Both the position numbers and the translations under genes were made by a program. Below, piece after piece: positions 38,680-46,695 of a stretch of 64,000 nucleotides of DNA. This stretch comes from Siminovitchia fordii DSM 16014 = CIP 108821. GTDB lineage: Bacteria; Bacillota; Bacilli; Bacillales; Bacillaceae_C. Each line of letters starts with the position of its first letter. Position 1 is the stretch's first letter. The notes below the pieces were generated by a model, which was given only the letters and a program-made list of their open reading frames with translations, searched no databases and was not told the DNA's origin. The stretch lies in assembly GCF_000374565.1 (NCBI RefSeq), contig NZ_KB894686.1, positions 248,001 to 312,000 of the forward strand, read 5' to 3'.

Positions 38680-38960
38680 TCGCCTAGCCGATTTCGCCCC
38701 ATCTCCTACGATAAGTCAACATCGCTTCACTTCGTTACTTGTATTTCTTTTATCTCGTTCGAAGGTAATCCAATCAGTACGTCGATGATCAGGCGTTTCC
38801 GCTTTTCCTATTGTCCAGCTCCAACGCCTATCGCCTAGCCGACTTCGCACCTTCTCCTACGATAAGTCAACATCGCTTCACTTCGTTTCACGTGTTTCCT
38901 ATATCTCGTCGAAGGGACTCCAGTCAGTACGTCGATGATCAGGCGTTTCCGCTTTTCCTA
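38680..38960. repeat. Two tandem copies of a Bacillaceae intergenic repeat
   Basis: Copy A 38680-38810 and copy B 38831-38960 both begin TCGCCTAGCCGA, share CTCCTACGATAAGTCAACAT and end CGTTTCCGCTTTTCCTA. Between them is TTGTCCAGCTCCAACGCC. Each copy has complementary ends (CGCCT/AGGCG), so it can fold. It resembles the bcr-type palindromic repeats of Bacillus genomes. It fills the gap between sodA and yqgE; no gene is present. Confidence 0.85.
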
Positions 38961-39011
38961 GTATAAAACATTTCCTTTCACAAAAAATAGTTGGTGTAAA
39001 GGAGTTCTGTC

Positions 39012-40226
39012 ATGGTAAAAAAACTGTTAGGAAAAGTTGAAGTCCCGAAAGACCTTGGGTTGCTGCTTCTTATCGGTGGTCTTTATTCGTTAAGCATTGC
39101 CTTGTCCAACACGTTCGTAAATATCTATCTGTGGAAGCAGTCAGGAAAATTCATGGATCTGGCCCTTTACAATTTAGCTATTGTTTTTTTTCAGCCATTA
39201 ACATTTATATTGGCCGGAAGATGGGCGAAAAAAATTGACAGGGTGATTGTGCTGCGGATTGGCGTGGCATTTTTGGCGCTCTTTTTTTTGGTTGTCCTAT
39301 TCTTGGGGGAAAAAGCACAGGCACATTTGATTGTTTTAGGGAGTCTGCTCGGAATAGGCTACGGTTTTTATTGGCTTGCATTCAATGTGCTCACATTTGA
39401 AATTACAGAACCAGAAACACGTGATTTCTTTAACGGTTTTCTTGGAACACTCACATCAGCCGGTGGGGTGATCGGCCCTATATCAGCCGGTTTCCTCATT
39501 ACCAGGTTTGTCTCTAACATTGGATATACAATTATATTCGCTATCTCCTTGGCATTGTTTGCTCTTGCGGTCATCATTAGTTTCTTCATTAAAAGAAGAC
39601 CCGCAAAGGGGGTTTACTGTTTCAAAAGAGTTTTTAGGGAAAGGAAAAACAATCAAAACTGGAAATATATCACGAATGCACATTTTTTACAGGGATTTAG
39701 AGACGGGACGTTCATTTTCATCATATCTGTATTTGTTTTCATTTCCACGGGAAGCGAGCTTGCTTTGGGTACGTTTGGGCTGATCAATTCTGGAATCTCT
39801 TTTGTTGCCTATGGGCTTGCAGGACGATTGATTAAAAGTGAAAAAAGAAAGAAAGCGATGCTCTTAGGCGGTATACTGCTGTACTTGTCCATTTTCTTGA
39901 TCATTTTTAAAATGACGTATCCGCGTCTGCTTATCTATGGGGCTGCCATAGCGATCGCTTATCCAATAATGCTCGTTCCATACTTTTCCATGACATATGA
40001 TGTCATCGGTAAAAGTTGGAAGGCAGCTGAAATGAGGATTGAGTATATCGTTGTTAAGGAGTTGTTTTTAAATTCGGGCAGGATCGTTTCCATATTGTCC
40101 TTTATGGCTGCTATCTTGTTTTTTGACAATCAAAAAAGCATCCCGATTCTATTGCTTATCATTGGTACCGGACATGGATTGGCCGCTTTGCTCCTTCAAA
40201 AAGTGAAAGTCACCCTTTCTTCATAA
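39012..40226 (+). CDS. yqgE: MFS transporter (YqgE)
   Basis: 404 residues, twelve predicted membrane helices in two six-helix halves separated by a basic loop near 195-218 (FFIKRRPAKG). The half-way signature (AGRWAKKIDRVIVLRIG) resembles the MFS motif A. Substrate unknown. The place between sodA and pbpA matches B. subtilis yqgE. RBS AAAGGAG. Confidence 0.88.
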   Translation: MVKKLLGKVEVPKDLGLLLLIGGLYSLSIALSNTFVNIYLWKQSGKFMDLALYNLAIVFFQPLTFILAGRWAKKIDRVIVLRIGVAFLALFFLVVLFLGEKAQAHLIVLGSLLGIGYGFYWLAFNVLTFEITEPETRDFFNGFLGTLTSAGGVIGPISAGFLITRFVSNIGYTIIFAISLALFALAVIISFFIKRRPAKGVYCFKRVFRERKNNQNWKYITNAHFLQGFRDGTFIFIISVFVFISTGSELALGTFGLINSGISFVAYGLAGRLIKSEKRKKAMLLGGILLYLSIFLIIFKMTYPRLLIYGAAIAIAYPIMLVPYFSMTYDVIGKSWKAAEMRIEYIVVKELFLNSGRIVSILSFMAAILFFDNQKSIPILLLIIGTGHGLAALLLQKVKVTLSS

Positions 40227-40317
40227 ACTACATCATCTTTTTTCCAAACATTGTAGAAAAAAAACGTTTTTTCTTTTACAATAAAAGATACGGATGAGGG
40301 AGAAAGGGCTGGAGAAA

Positions 40318-42408
40318 TTGAATAACAATAAGGAAAAGAAGAAGAAAAACCATGTTCCCTTCAGAATGAACATGCTGTTTTTTATTGTCTTTTTGTTATT
40401 TTCGCTGTTGATTCTCCGTCTTGGAGTAATTCAGATTGTTTACGGTGAAGATGCGAAACGGGAAGTTGAAAGGACGGAAGACATAACCGTCAACAAATCA
40501 GTGCCAAGAGGTAAGATTTTTGACAGGAAACATAGGCTTATTGTAGATAATGAGCCGAAAAAGGCTATAACGTATACGGTTCCGAATCAATTTGATCAAA
40601 AGGAAACCCTTAAAACAGCCCGGGAATTGGCAAAACTTATAGATAAGGACACGGATAAAATCACCGAAAGGGATAAGATTGACTATTGGCTGATGACCCA
40701 CCCGGATGAGGCTGCCAAAAAAGTCAGCAAGGCTGAGCTTGAGAAATATAAAGACAAGAATGATGAAATATATAAGCTTCAGCGGGACCGTGTAACGAAG
40801 GAAGAACTTGCGAGTCTCACAAAAGAAGATTTGGAAGTTCTGGCAATTTACCGTGAGTTCACAGGCGGATATGCGCTGACTCAGCAGATTGTCAAAAATG
40901 AAGATGTTTCAACTGAGGAATATGCCCAGGTGAGTGAGAGGCTTGCAGAGCTGCCGGGTGTTGATACTACGACAGACTGGGAACGTAAATATACTTATAA
41001 AGATACATTGAGGTCGATCTTAGGCAACGTAAGCAACGGCTTACCCAGTGAGAAAATGGATTATTACATGTCACGGGGATACAGCAGGAATGACAGGGTA
41101 GGGAAAAGCTATATCGAACTTCAGTATGAGGATGTGCTTCGCGGTCAAAAGGAAAAAATCAAAAACATTACCCGCTCAGGTTCTATCATAGAATCAAAAG
41201 TTCTCCATGAAGGGCAGCGCGGGAAAGATCTTGTATTGACAATTGACATGGAACTTCAACGCGAAGTAGATAAAATCATTGAGGAAGAGCTACGTAAAAC
41301 GAAAATGAGGGGCGGAACGGGCCTTCTTGATCGTGCCTTTGTCACCATGATGGACCCGCACACAGGGGAAATACTCGCGATGTCCGGCAAGCAATATGCG
41401 TATGACGAGGATGAAGGAAGATACAAGTTCAGCGATTTCGCTTCTGGGAACTTTACCACATCATATGTTGTAGGTTCGTCAGTAAAGGGGGCATCCGTAC
41501 TAACAGGGTATATGACCGGGGTTATTGCCCCCCATTCTGTATTATTGGATGAACCTATTGTCATTAAAGGCTCTAAGCCGAAGAGTTCCCACTTTAACAG
41601 AGGCGGATATATTTATATTAATGATCATACCGCTCTGGTCCGCTCCTCGAACGTGTACATGTATAAAATAGCCATTGCCATCGGGGACGGCCAATACAGG
41701 AGAGGGCAGTCATTGATCATCGATAAGGAAAAAGTATTTCGGATAATGCGGGAACACTTTAGCCAGTTTGGCCTTGGAATCCGTACCGGAATCGATCTGC
41801 CGGGAGAACAAATCGGGTTCCGCGGCTCAGTTGAACAGGCTGTTGGGGGGAATGCCCTGGACTTTGCTATCGGTCAGTATGATTCTTATACACCGCTTCA
41901 GCTTGCACAATATGTATCGACCATTGCCAATGGCGGCTACAGGATGGAGCCGCACATCGTGAAGGAAATCAGAGATCCTTCGAACGAAAAAGAAGAAATG
42001 GGCCCGCTCTCCCAAGAAATCCAACCAAAGGTATTGAATAGGATTAATGCACAAGATGCTTGGATTCAAAGGGTACGAGGAGCTTTCTGGGGGGTCTTCC
42101 ATGAAGCTAATGGAACAGGAAGGGCCTTTGCCAGTGAACCGTACCGTCCGGCTGGAAAAACGGGGACAGCAGAAACCGTGGATAGAGGGACCGGCGTCTG
42201 GAACCTGTCTCTTGTAGCTTTTGCTCCGTATGATAACCCGGAGGTGGCCATTTCCATCGTTGTACCTTCTGCTTATGTCAAAGGTGGTTCACCAAATACC
42301 ATCAATTCCGATATTGGTAAGAGGGTATTAAAAGCTTATTTTGATTTGAAAAATAAGAAAGATGATTCATCGAAAGAAGACAATGAAGAGGAAGAAGAGG
42401 AAGAATAA
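40318..42408 (+). CDS. pbpA: Class B penicillin-binding protein (PbpA/PBP2A-like transpeptidase)
   Basis: About 696 residues. Short Lys-rich cytoplasmic tail, one membrane anchor (MLFFIVFLLFSLLILRLG), a PBP dimer domain starting PRGKIFDRKHRLIV, and a transpeptidase domain with SSVK near 387-390 (active serine, SxxK), SSN in RSSNVYMYK, and KTGTAE near 614. The long inserted dimerisation segment (DKDTDKITERDKIDYWL, LPGVDTTTDWERKYTY) is that of Bacillus PBP2A, which makes side-wall peptidoglycan with the elongasome. An acidic tail ends the protein. TTG 40318 has AAAGGG at 9 nt; ATG 40294 lacks a site. Confidence 0.93.
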   Translation: MNNNKEKKKKNHVPFRMNMLFFIVFLLFSLLILRLGVIQIVYGEDAKREVERTEDITVNKSVPRGKIFDRKHRLIVDNEPKKAITYTVPNQFDQKETLKTARELAKLIDKDTDKITERDKIDYWLMTHPDEAAKKVSKAELEKYKDKNDEIYKLQRDRVTKEELASLTKEDLEVLAIYREFTGGYALTQQIVKNEDVSTEEYAQVSERLAELPGVDTTTDWERKYTYKDTLRSILGNVSNGLPSEKMDYYMSRGYSRNDRVGKSYIELQYEDVLRGQKEKIKNITRSGSIIESKVLHEGQRGKDLVLTIDMELQREVDKIIEEELRKTKMRGGTGLLDRAFVTMMDPHTGEILAMSGKQYAYDEDEGRYKFSDFASGNFTTSYVVGSSVKGASVLTGYMTGVIAPHSVLLDEPIVIKGSKPKSSHFNRGGYIYINDHTALVRSSNVYMYKIAIAIGDGQYRRGQSLIIDKEKVFRIMREHFSQFGLGIRTGIDLPGEQIGFRGSVEQAVGGNALDFAIGQYDSYTPLQLAQYVSTIANGGYRMEPHIVKEIRDPSNEKEEMGPLSQEIQPKVLNRINAQDAWIQRVRGAFWGVFHEANGTGRAFASEPYRPAGKTGTAETVDRGTGVWNLSLVAFAPYDNPEVAISIVVPSAYVKGGSPNTINSDIGKRVLKAYFDLKNKKDDSSKEDNEEEEEEE

Positions 42409-42442
42409 AAAAAGCAGGCTCCGATCGGAGCCTGCTTTACTT
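42407..42442. terminator. Bidirectional terminator between pbpA and yqzC
   Basis: AAAGCAGGCTCC-GATC-GGAGCCTGCTTT is a perfect palindrome preceded by an A run. Its right-hand T tail is short. Confidence 0.82.
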
Positions 42443-42497
42443 GTGTTATGGAGTAGTAATTTGTCTCTACAGGACATGACCTTAAAGTAAGGTATCC

Positions 42498-42956
42498 TTA
42501 TTCATTTTTTGGAAGATTTCCGGTGATTGTTTCAGCGATTTCCTCCAGTCCCATTTCGCTAGTCAGCTCATAATCGCCGATTTGAATGGATTGCTGCATT
42601 TTCTTCTTGGCCAAGTAATCATTGAATTCATTTGCATCCTTAATGATTTCGGCCTTCTCCATTTGCCTGCTCACTTCTTTTGATGTCATGCCGCCGTTTA
42701 TATTCAGATGCATGACTTTTACAGATGGTTTGCTTGTCTTTGTTGCTTTTTCTTTATTCAGGTCTTGATATTTTTGTTTCCACTGCTCTACTTCTTGCTC
42801 AAGATGCGTGTAATCGGACTGCTTTACCTCAATATATCCTTTCTTGGGAGGTGCCGCAGCTTCGCTTTTGGGCTGAAGGCTTTTGAAGCCGATAAGAATG
42901 ATTGCCACCACAAGTAAGGCGGAAGCTAGTTGTCTGGTAACACGTCTGTCCATCAT
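42498..42956 (-). CDS. yqzC: Short membrane-anchored MltG/YceG-like protein (YqzC position)
   Basis: 152 residues: N-terminal membrane segment (LASALLVVAIILIGF), a short coiled coil (YTHLEQEVEQWKQKYQDL) and an outer domain whose pattern (GGMTSKEVSRQMEKAEIIKD, then DANEFNDYL and IGDYELTSEMGLEEIAETIT) resembles the LysM-like N-terminal part of MltG/YceG. The catalytic transglycosylase domain is absent. The ATG overlaps the upstream gene by 4 nt (ATGA), so the pair is translationally coupled. Position matches B. subtilis yqzC. Peptidoglycan binding is an inference. Confidence 0.78.
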   Translation of the reverse strand: MMDRRVTRQLASALLVVAIILIGFKSLQPKSEAAAPPKKGYIEVKQSDYTHLEQEVEQWKQKYQDLNKEKATKTSKPSVKVMHLNINGGMTSKEVSRQMEKAEIIKDANEFNDYLAKKKMQQSIQIGDYELTSEMGLEEIAETITGNLPKNE

Positions 42957-43339
42957 ATCAACCTCCCGGCAGCGGAAGTATCGGTTTTGATAATCTTTCT
43001 GACTGTTTCAGGGGGAAGGGAGGACTGCTTGGAGATTCTCTGCAAGTCGATCCCTTGCTGATGCAATGCCAGCACTTGGTTTTTTAAGACCTCATGTACG
43101 ACTGGCCTATCTTCTTCCATTTTATTTGCGTTGGATGTTGGGTAGACAATCTGTTTTTCCAGAAGAAGCTCTTCCTCGAGCAGCGCTATTCTTTTTTTCA
43201 GGTTATGGTGGTCCTGTAAAAGAGTCATGGATAATTCTTCCATTTCCTCTTCCAACTCGCGTGTCTTATCTTTTTGAAAAAAGGAAATGATGAAAAGCAA
43301 CAAAGATGCTGATAATAAAATAATGATGGCCGTATTCAT
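42953..43339 (-). CDS. yqzD: Membrane-anchored coiled-coil protein with HTH-like tail (YqzD position)
   Basis: 128 residues. One N-terminal helix (AIIILLSASLLLFIISFF), a coiled coil (about 27-65: ELEEEMEELSMTLLQDHHNL) and a cytoplasmic C-terminal segment QQGIDLQRISKQSSLPPETV that looks like a helix-turn-helix. It is the first gene of a two-gene unit with yqzC. In B. subtilis yqzC-yqzD follow the pst operon; here that operon is missing and the pair directly faces pbpA. Function unknown. Confidence 0.77.
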   Translation of the reverse strand: MNTAIIILLSASLLLFIISFFQKDKTRELEEEMEELSMTLLQDHHNLKKRIALLEEELLLEKQIVYPTSNANKMEEDRPVVHEVLKNQVLALHQQGIDLQRISKQSSLPPETVRKIIKTDTSAAGRLI

Positions 43340-43555
43340 GTTTCACCTCTAATTAAGTATACAATTCTTTTATATCATATAAGGAGATTTTCAGCTATGC
43401 TCTCTGGAAAGTTTTCGTGTATTTCTTAGAACAAATTCAAGCAGGTCACAACATTTTTGACAAATACGGACTGGCAATTCATCAAAAATAATGATATTAT
43501 ATAAAAGTCCTAAGAATAGTGAAGAATGTCATGAAGTTTGGAGGGATAGACAGAC

Positions 43556-43705
43556 ATGCGTGTAAATATTACATTGGCTTGCACTGAGTGCAATGATCGC
43601 AATTATATTTCAACAAAAAACAAACGTAATAATGCTGACCGCCTTGAGCTTAAAAAATATTGCCCAAGAGAAAAAAGGGTTACATTGCATCGTGAAACAA
43701 AATAA
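43556..43705 (+). CDS. rpmG: 50S ribosomal protein L33
   Basis: 49 residues, [20 protein letters not shown] at the start and HRETK at the end, the bL33 pattern. Three cysteines are present (C9, C12, C36), but the fourth zinc ligand of the full ribbon is replaced (YCPREKR), so zinc binding may be weak or lost. Corresponds by position to rpmGA. TTGGAGGG precedes the ATG. Confidence 0.95.
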   Translation: MRVNITLACTECNDRNYISTKNKRNNADRLELKKYCPREKRVTLHRETK

Positions 43706-43710
43706 TGACA

Positions 43711-43752
43711 AAAGGGCCAGGACACTGAACTGACGGTGGGACTGGCTTTTTC
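43711..43752 (+). terminator. Terminator after rpmG
   Basis: GCCAG (43716-43720) with CTGGC (43742-43746), inner CAC/GTG pairing, and TTTTTC after the stem. Confidence 0.72.
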
Positions 43753-43922
43753 TAATTTTGAAAAAAACTGTACAACGCTGTGCCTTCAGTTCAATTTCAT
43801 GTTCGATTACTAACTGGTCTCATCAGAAAAAAACGTATTTTCGACACTGGTCAAGGCGTTTCGCTTCTGCCAGTCTATATTTCGATAAACAGGAAATTAC
43901 ACCTTTTATGAGGAGTGGTGTC

Positions 43923-44501
43923 TTGGACAAGAAATCTATGAGGAAGACTATGAACTCCAAGCTGCATGCTTTGGATCGGATGACCTATGAACAGTTCTCT
44001 TTTATGATTGGAAGTTTACTAATTGAAACAGATGAATGGAAAAGCAGCTCGACGATCGGTTTAACAGTTTCACGATTTCCGGAGGTTGATACGTGGCAGC
44101 TTATCCGCAAAGGTTGGGAACAGGGGAAAAGGATTGTAGTCCCAAGGTGCATTCCAGCAACGAAAGGGATGTCCTTCCGAAACATATCAGAATTTACCCA
44201 ATTGGAAAACTCATTTTTTGGTTTGTTTGAACCGATTGAGTCTCAAACGGAAGAATTGCCAAAAAATGAGATAGACCTCTTGATCGTTCCAGGGCTTGTT
44301 TACAGCAAGGACGGCTATCGTATCGGGTTTGGCGGGGGATATTATGACCGTTTCCTTGAAGTTTTTCAAGGGCAGATTGTTTCACTTGCTTTTTCCATGC
44401 AATTGACCGAAACTGTGCCAGTCGAAGAACATGACAGACCTGTAGATAAAATCGTAACTGAAAAAGGTTTGCTTGTCTGCAAAAGAAATGAAGTAGAATG
44501 A
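43923..44501 (+). CDS. yqgN: 5-formyltetrahydrofolate cyclo-ligase
   Basis: 192 residues from TTG 43923, which follows GAGGAGTGG; longer upstream frame has no conserved sequence. The enzyme uses ATP to turn 5-formyl-THF into 5,10-methenyl-THF. Family motifs: KKSMRKTMNSKL at the start, GKRIVVPRC, and the phosphate/Mg site YRIGFGGGYYDRFL near 130-143. It follows rpmG as in B. subtilis yqgN. Confidence 0.92.
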   Translation: MDKKSMRKTMNSKLHALDRMTYEQFSFMIGSLLIETDEWKSSSTIGLTVSRFPEVDTWQLIRKGWEQGKRIVVPRCIPATKGMSFRNISEFTQLENSFFGLFEPIESQTEELPKNEIDLLIVPGLVYSKDGYRIGFGGGYYDRFLEVFQGQIVSLAFSMQLTETVPVEEHDRPVDKIVTEKGLLVCKRNEVE

Positions 44502-44549
44502 ATAAAGCCTCCTCACTTTCGAACAATAACAGGAAGGAGGAGTTGCATA

Positions 44550-44732
44550 ATGAAAAAATTCATCTCAACCGTTGTACTGCCGTTTGCAGCGATGATTATG
44601 CTTTACAAGTGGCGGTATAAACTTTTGAATATGATTCTGGGTAACGATTCGATCAGGAGGATGAGCGTCAGAGCTGCCATGGGTATCCCGGGTGTACGCT
44701 CCCGCCTGATCAGCAAGGCGTTCAGAAGCTGA
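44550..44732 (+). CDS. yqgO: Small basic protein (YqgO)
   Basis: 60 residues with one hydrophobic helix (STVVLPFAAMIMLYKWRY) and a basic tail (RMSVRAAMGIPGVRSRLISK). GGAAGGAGG stands 8 nt before the ATG. Position between the cyclo-ligase and rhomboid genes matches B. subtilis yqgO. Function unknown. Confidence 0.8.
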   Translation: MKKFISTVVLPFAAMIMLYKWRYKLLNMILGNDSIRRMSVRAAMGIPGVRSRLISKAFRS

Positions 44733-44817
44733 AAAGACCTCAAGGTAATGTGCACCCCAAAAGTTAGACCAACCAATTCTAACTCTTGGGGTTCAGTACA
44801 AGGCAGGTCTTTTTTTC
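44732..44817 (+). terminator. Terminator of yqgO with an inserted IS remnant in its loop
   Basis: AAAAGACCT just after the yqgO stop pairs with AGGTCTTTTTTT (44805-44816). The loop between them holds a separate palindrome described at 44746-44800. Confidence 0.75.
44746..44800. mobile_element. IR-to-IR remnant of an IS3-family-like element
   Basis: GCACCCCAAAAGTTAGA on the left and TCTAACTCTTGGGGTTCAGT on the right are inverted copies of one sequence, the typical terminal repeat of IS150/IS3-group elements, with only about 10 bases between them. CAAGG flanks it on both sides (44741-44745 and 44799-44803), as a target duplication would. No transposase is present. Confidence 0.65.
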
Positions 44818-44842
44818 ATTCTTTACCGGATACTTTGTTTTC

Positions 44843-44872
44843 TTTACATTCCCTTTTTCGTTTCGCTATAGT
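44843..44872 (+). promoter_or_regulatory. Possible promoter for gluP
   Basis: TTTACA (44843-44848), 18-bp spacer, TATAGT (44867-44872), 54 nt before the gene start. Confidence 0.5.
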
Positions 44873-44926
44873 AGAATTACAGCAATAAAACGATATGCGG
44901 CAGAAAAGCGAGGAAGGAGAAAAAAT

Positions 44927-46441
44927 TTGACGGAACGTGAGCGGTATTTATTCTGGAAACTGGCCAATTATTTTATAATAGATCTGGATTACAGGCTTGT
45001 TCACATCGATAGGGAAGAAAGAGAGATCTGGCTTGAGACGGACCGTCATAAAAAAGTAGATGTTGTCAGGATTTTGGCGGAGGACATTGACTGGGCCAAC
45101 CGATTGAAACAGGATATACTTCAAACTGGTGATAAGGCGGAAAGGCTCCGAAAACAACTGGTGAAAAGGGATTTCAATGTACTGAATATTTATGTGTCAG
45201 AGCATACCCCGGTTGATGATTATACATTTATCATTCAGGATCCCTTTAACGCTGAACCAGGTAAAACTCGCATCCAGACTCTATTGATGGCGAAAGAGAC
45301 ATTAGATGAATCTATTGGCCAAATCAATGAAATCTTTGGCAGTCCTCTTCAAATCCAGGCGAGTGGCTTTTATGACGCAGATCTTACATATGAATTACAG
45401 CAATCTGCCATTCAAAAAGTTAGAAGCAGGGAAAGGGAAGAAAGGGAGCTTTTTGAGCACGGAAAGCCTTTTTTTACCTACCTGTTCATAGTAATGCAAA
45501 TTTTAATGTATTTCATTGTGGAAATCAACGGGGGCAGCACGAATGTGGAAACCCTCATTCAGTATGGTGCGAAATATAATCCTCTTATATTGGCAGGTGA
45601 ATGGTGGAGATTTTTTACACCGATTTTTTTACATATTGGATTATTGCACCTCTTGATGAATACTCTGGCGCTGTATTACTTGGGAACTGCCGTTGAGAGG
45701 ATTTTCGGTAGGGTTCGTTTTTTATGGATTTACTTATTCTCCGGCTTTGCAGGATCAGTGGCTAGCTTCGTCTTTACGAATAACCTGTCCGCTGGGGCAA
45801 GCGGGGCCATTTTTGGCTGTTTCGGAGCTCTCTTATATATGGGCGTTATCAACACAAAGCTTTTTTTCAGGACAATCGGAATGAACGTCATCGTTGTGAT
45901 CATCATTAACCTGATTTTCGGCTTTACCGTTCCGGGTATTGATAATGCGGGCCATATAGGCGGTCTGATTGGAGGCTTTCTTGCTACAGGCATTGTCCAT
46001 TATCCTGGAAAAAGAAAATGGAGCTTACAATCTATTTTCTTTCTTGTGGCTGCGGCTGCGGTTTATTTCATGTTAAATTTGGGCTATCACAATGATCGGC
46101 CTGAAGCCGTGAATGCCAGGGTGCAGGAGCAAATTGAAAATGGCGATTTTGAAGCGGCGTATGATACACTTTCACAATTTGTATCCGAAGGCAAGGGAGA
46201 TGCTGTCAGCTATTTTCAACTGGCATACGCCGAAGTCCAGCTTCAAAGATATAATGATGCCAGGAAGCACTTGGAAAAGGCCGTTTTTTTAGATCCGGAC
46301 TTTCATGAAGCACATTTCAATTTGGCATTGATCTATTTTGATCAGGGGGAAATCGATAAAGCACAAGAACATGCTTTGAAGGCAGAAGAATTATCCAATC
46401 AGGAAAAATACAGGGACTTTTTGAAGAAAATAGAAAAATAG
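44927..46441 (+). CDS. gluP: Rhomboid intramembrane serine protease with TPR domain (GluP)
   Basis: 504 residues from TTG 44927, with GGAAGGAG 7 nt upstream. Order: cytoplasmic N-terminal domain (about 1-180), a six-to-seven helix rhomboid core with catalytic serine in GASGAIFG near 291 and histidine in GHIGGLIGG near 343, and a C-terminal TPR region (AYAEVQLQRYNDARKHLEKA, then HEAHFNLALIYFDQGEIDKA). B. subtilis YqgP/GluP cleaves membrane substrates and, with FtsH, takes part in quality control of the MgtE transporter. yqgQ follows 15 nt later. Confidence 0.95.
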   Translation: MTERERYLFWKLANYFIIDLDYRLVHIDREEREIWLETDRHKKVDVVRILAEDIDWANRLKQDILQTGDKAERLRKQLVKRDFNVLNIYVSEHTPVDDYTFIIQDPFNAEPGKTRIQTLLMAKETLDESIGQINEIFGSPLQIQASGFYDADLTYELQQSAIQKVRSREREERELFEHGKPFFTYLFIVMQILMYFIVEINGGSTNVETLIQYGAKYNPLILAGEWWRFFTPIFLHIGLLHLLMNTLALYYLGTAVERIFGRVRFLWIYLFSGFAGSVASFVFTNNLSAGASGAIFGCFGALLYMGVINTKLFFRTIGMNVIVVIIINLIFGFTVPGIDNAGHIGGLIGGFLATGIVHYPGKRKWSLQSIFFLVAAAAVYFMLNLGYHNDRPEAVNARVQEQIENGDFEAAYDTLSQFVSEGKGDAVSYFQLAYAEVQLQRYNDARKHLEKAVFLDPDFHEAHFNLALIYFDQGEIDKAQEHALKAEELSNQEKYRDFLKKIEK

Positions 46442-46456
46442 TACTAAGGTGATGAG

Positions 46457-46678
46457 ATGAATACGGTCTACGATGTGCAGCAACTGTTAAAAAAATTTGG
46501 CATTATTGTTTATATTGGTGACAGGTTGGCTGATCTGGAGATGATGGAAACGGAAATCAGAGAGTTATACGCTGAACATTTGATTTCACAGGAGGATTTC
46601 CAACATTCCGTTCTTATTCTCAGAAAGGAAAAGAATCAAACGCAGCAAGATCGAATCAAGAATGAAGGGAATCATTAA
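46457..46678 (+). CDS. yqgQ: YqgQ family protein (DUF910)
   Basis: 73 residues, starting MNTVYDVQQLLKKFGIIVYI. The FGIIVYIGDRLADLEMME segment is the DUF910 core. Soluble, helical, function unknown. It is coupled to gluP and precedes the place where glcK stands in B. subtilis; here a terminator comes instead. Confidence 0.9.
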   Translation: MNTVYDVQQLLKKFGIIVYIGDRLADLEMMETEIRELYAEHLISQEDFQHSVLILRKEKNQTQQDRIKNEGNH

Positions 46679-46695
46679 CTCCCTTCGTTTTTTTT
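46664..46695 (+). terminator. Terminator after yqgQ
   Basis: GAAGGGA (46664-46670) pairs with TCCCTTC (46680-46686), then G and eight T. The stem starts within the yqgQ end. Confidence 0.88.

Noticed and set aside
38614-38838. Open frame of 74 codons on the plus strand between sodA and yqgE
   Set aside because: It runs through the intergenic repeat, has no ribosome site, and its sequence is only the repeat translated.
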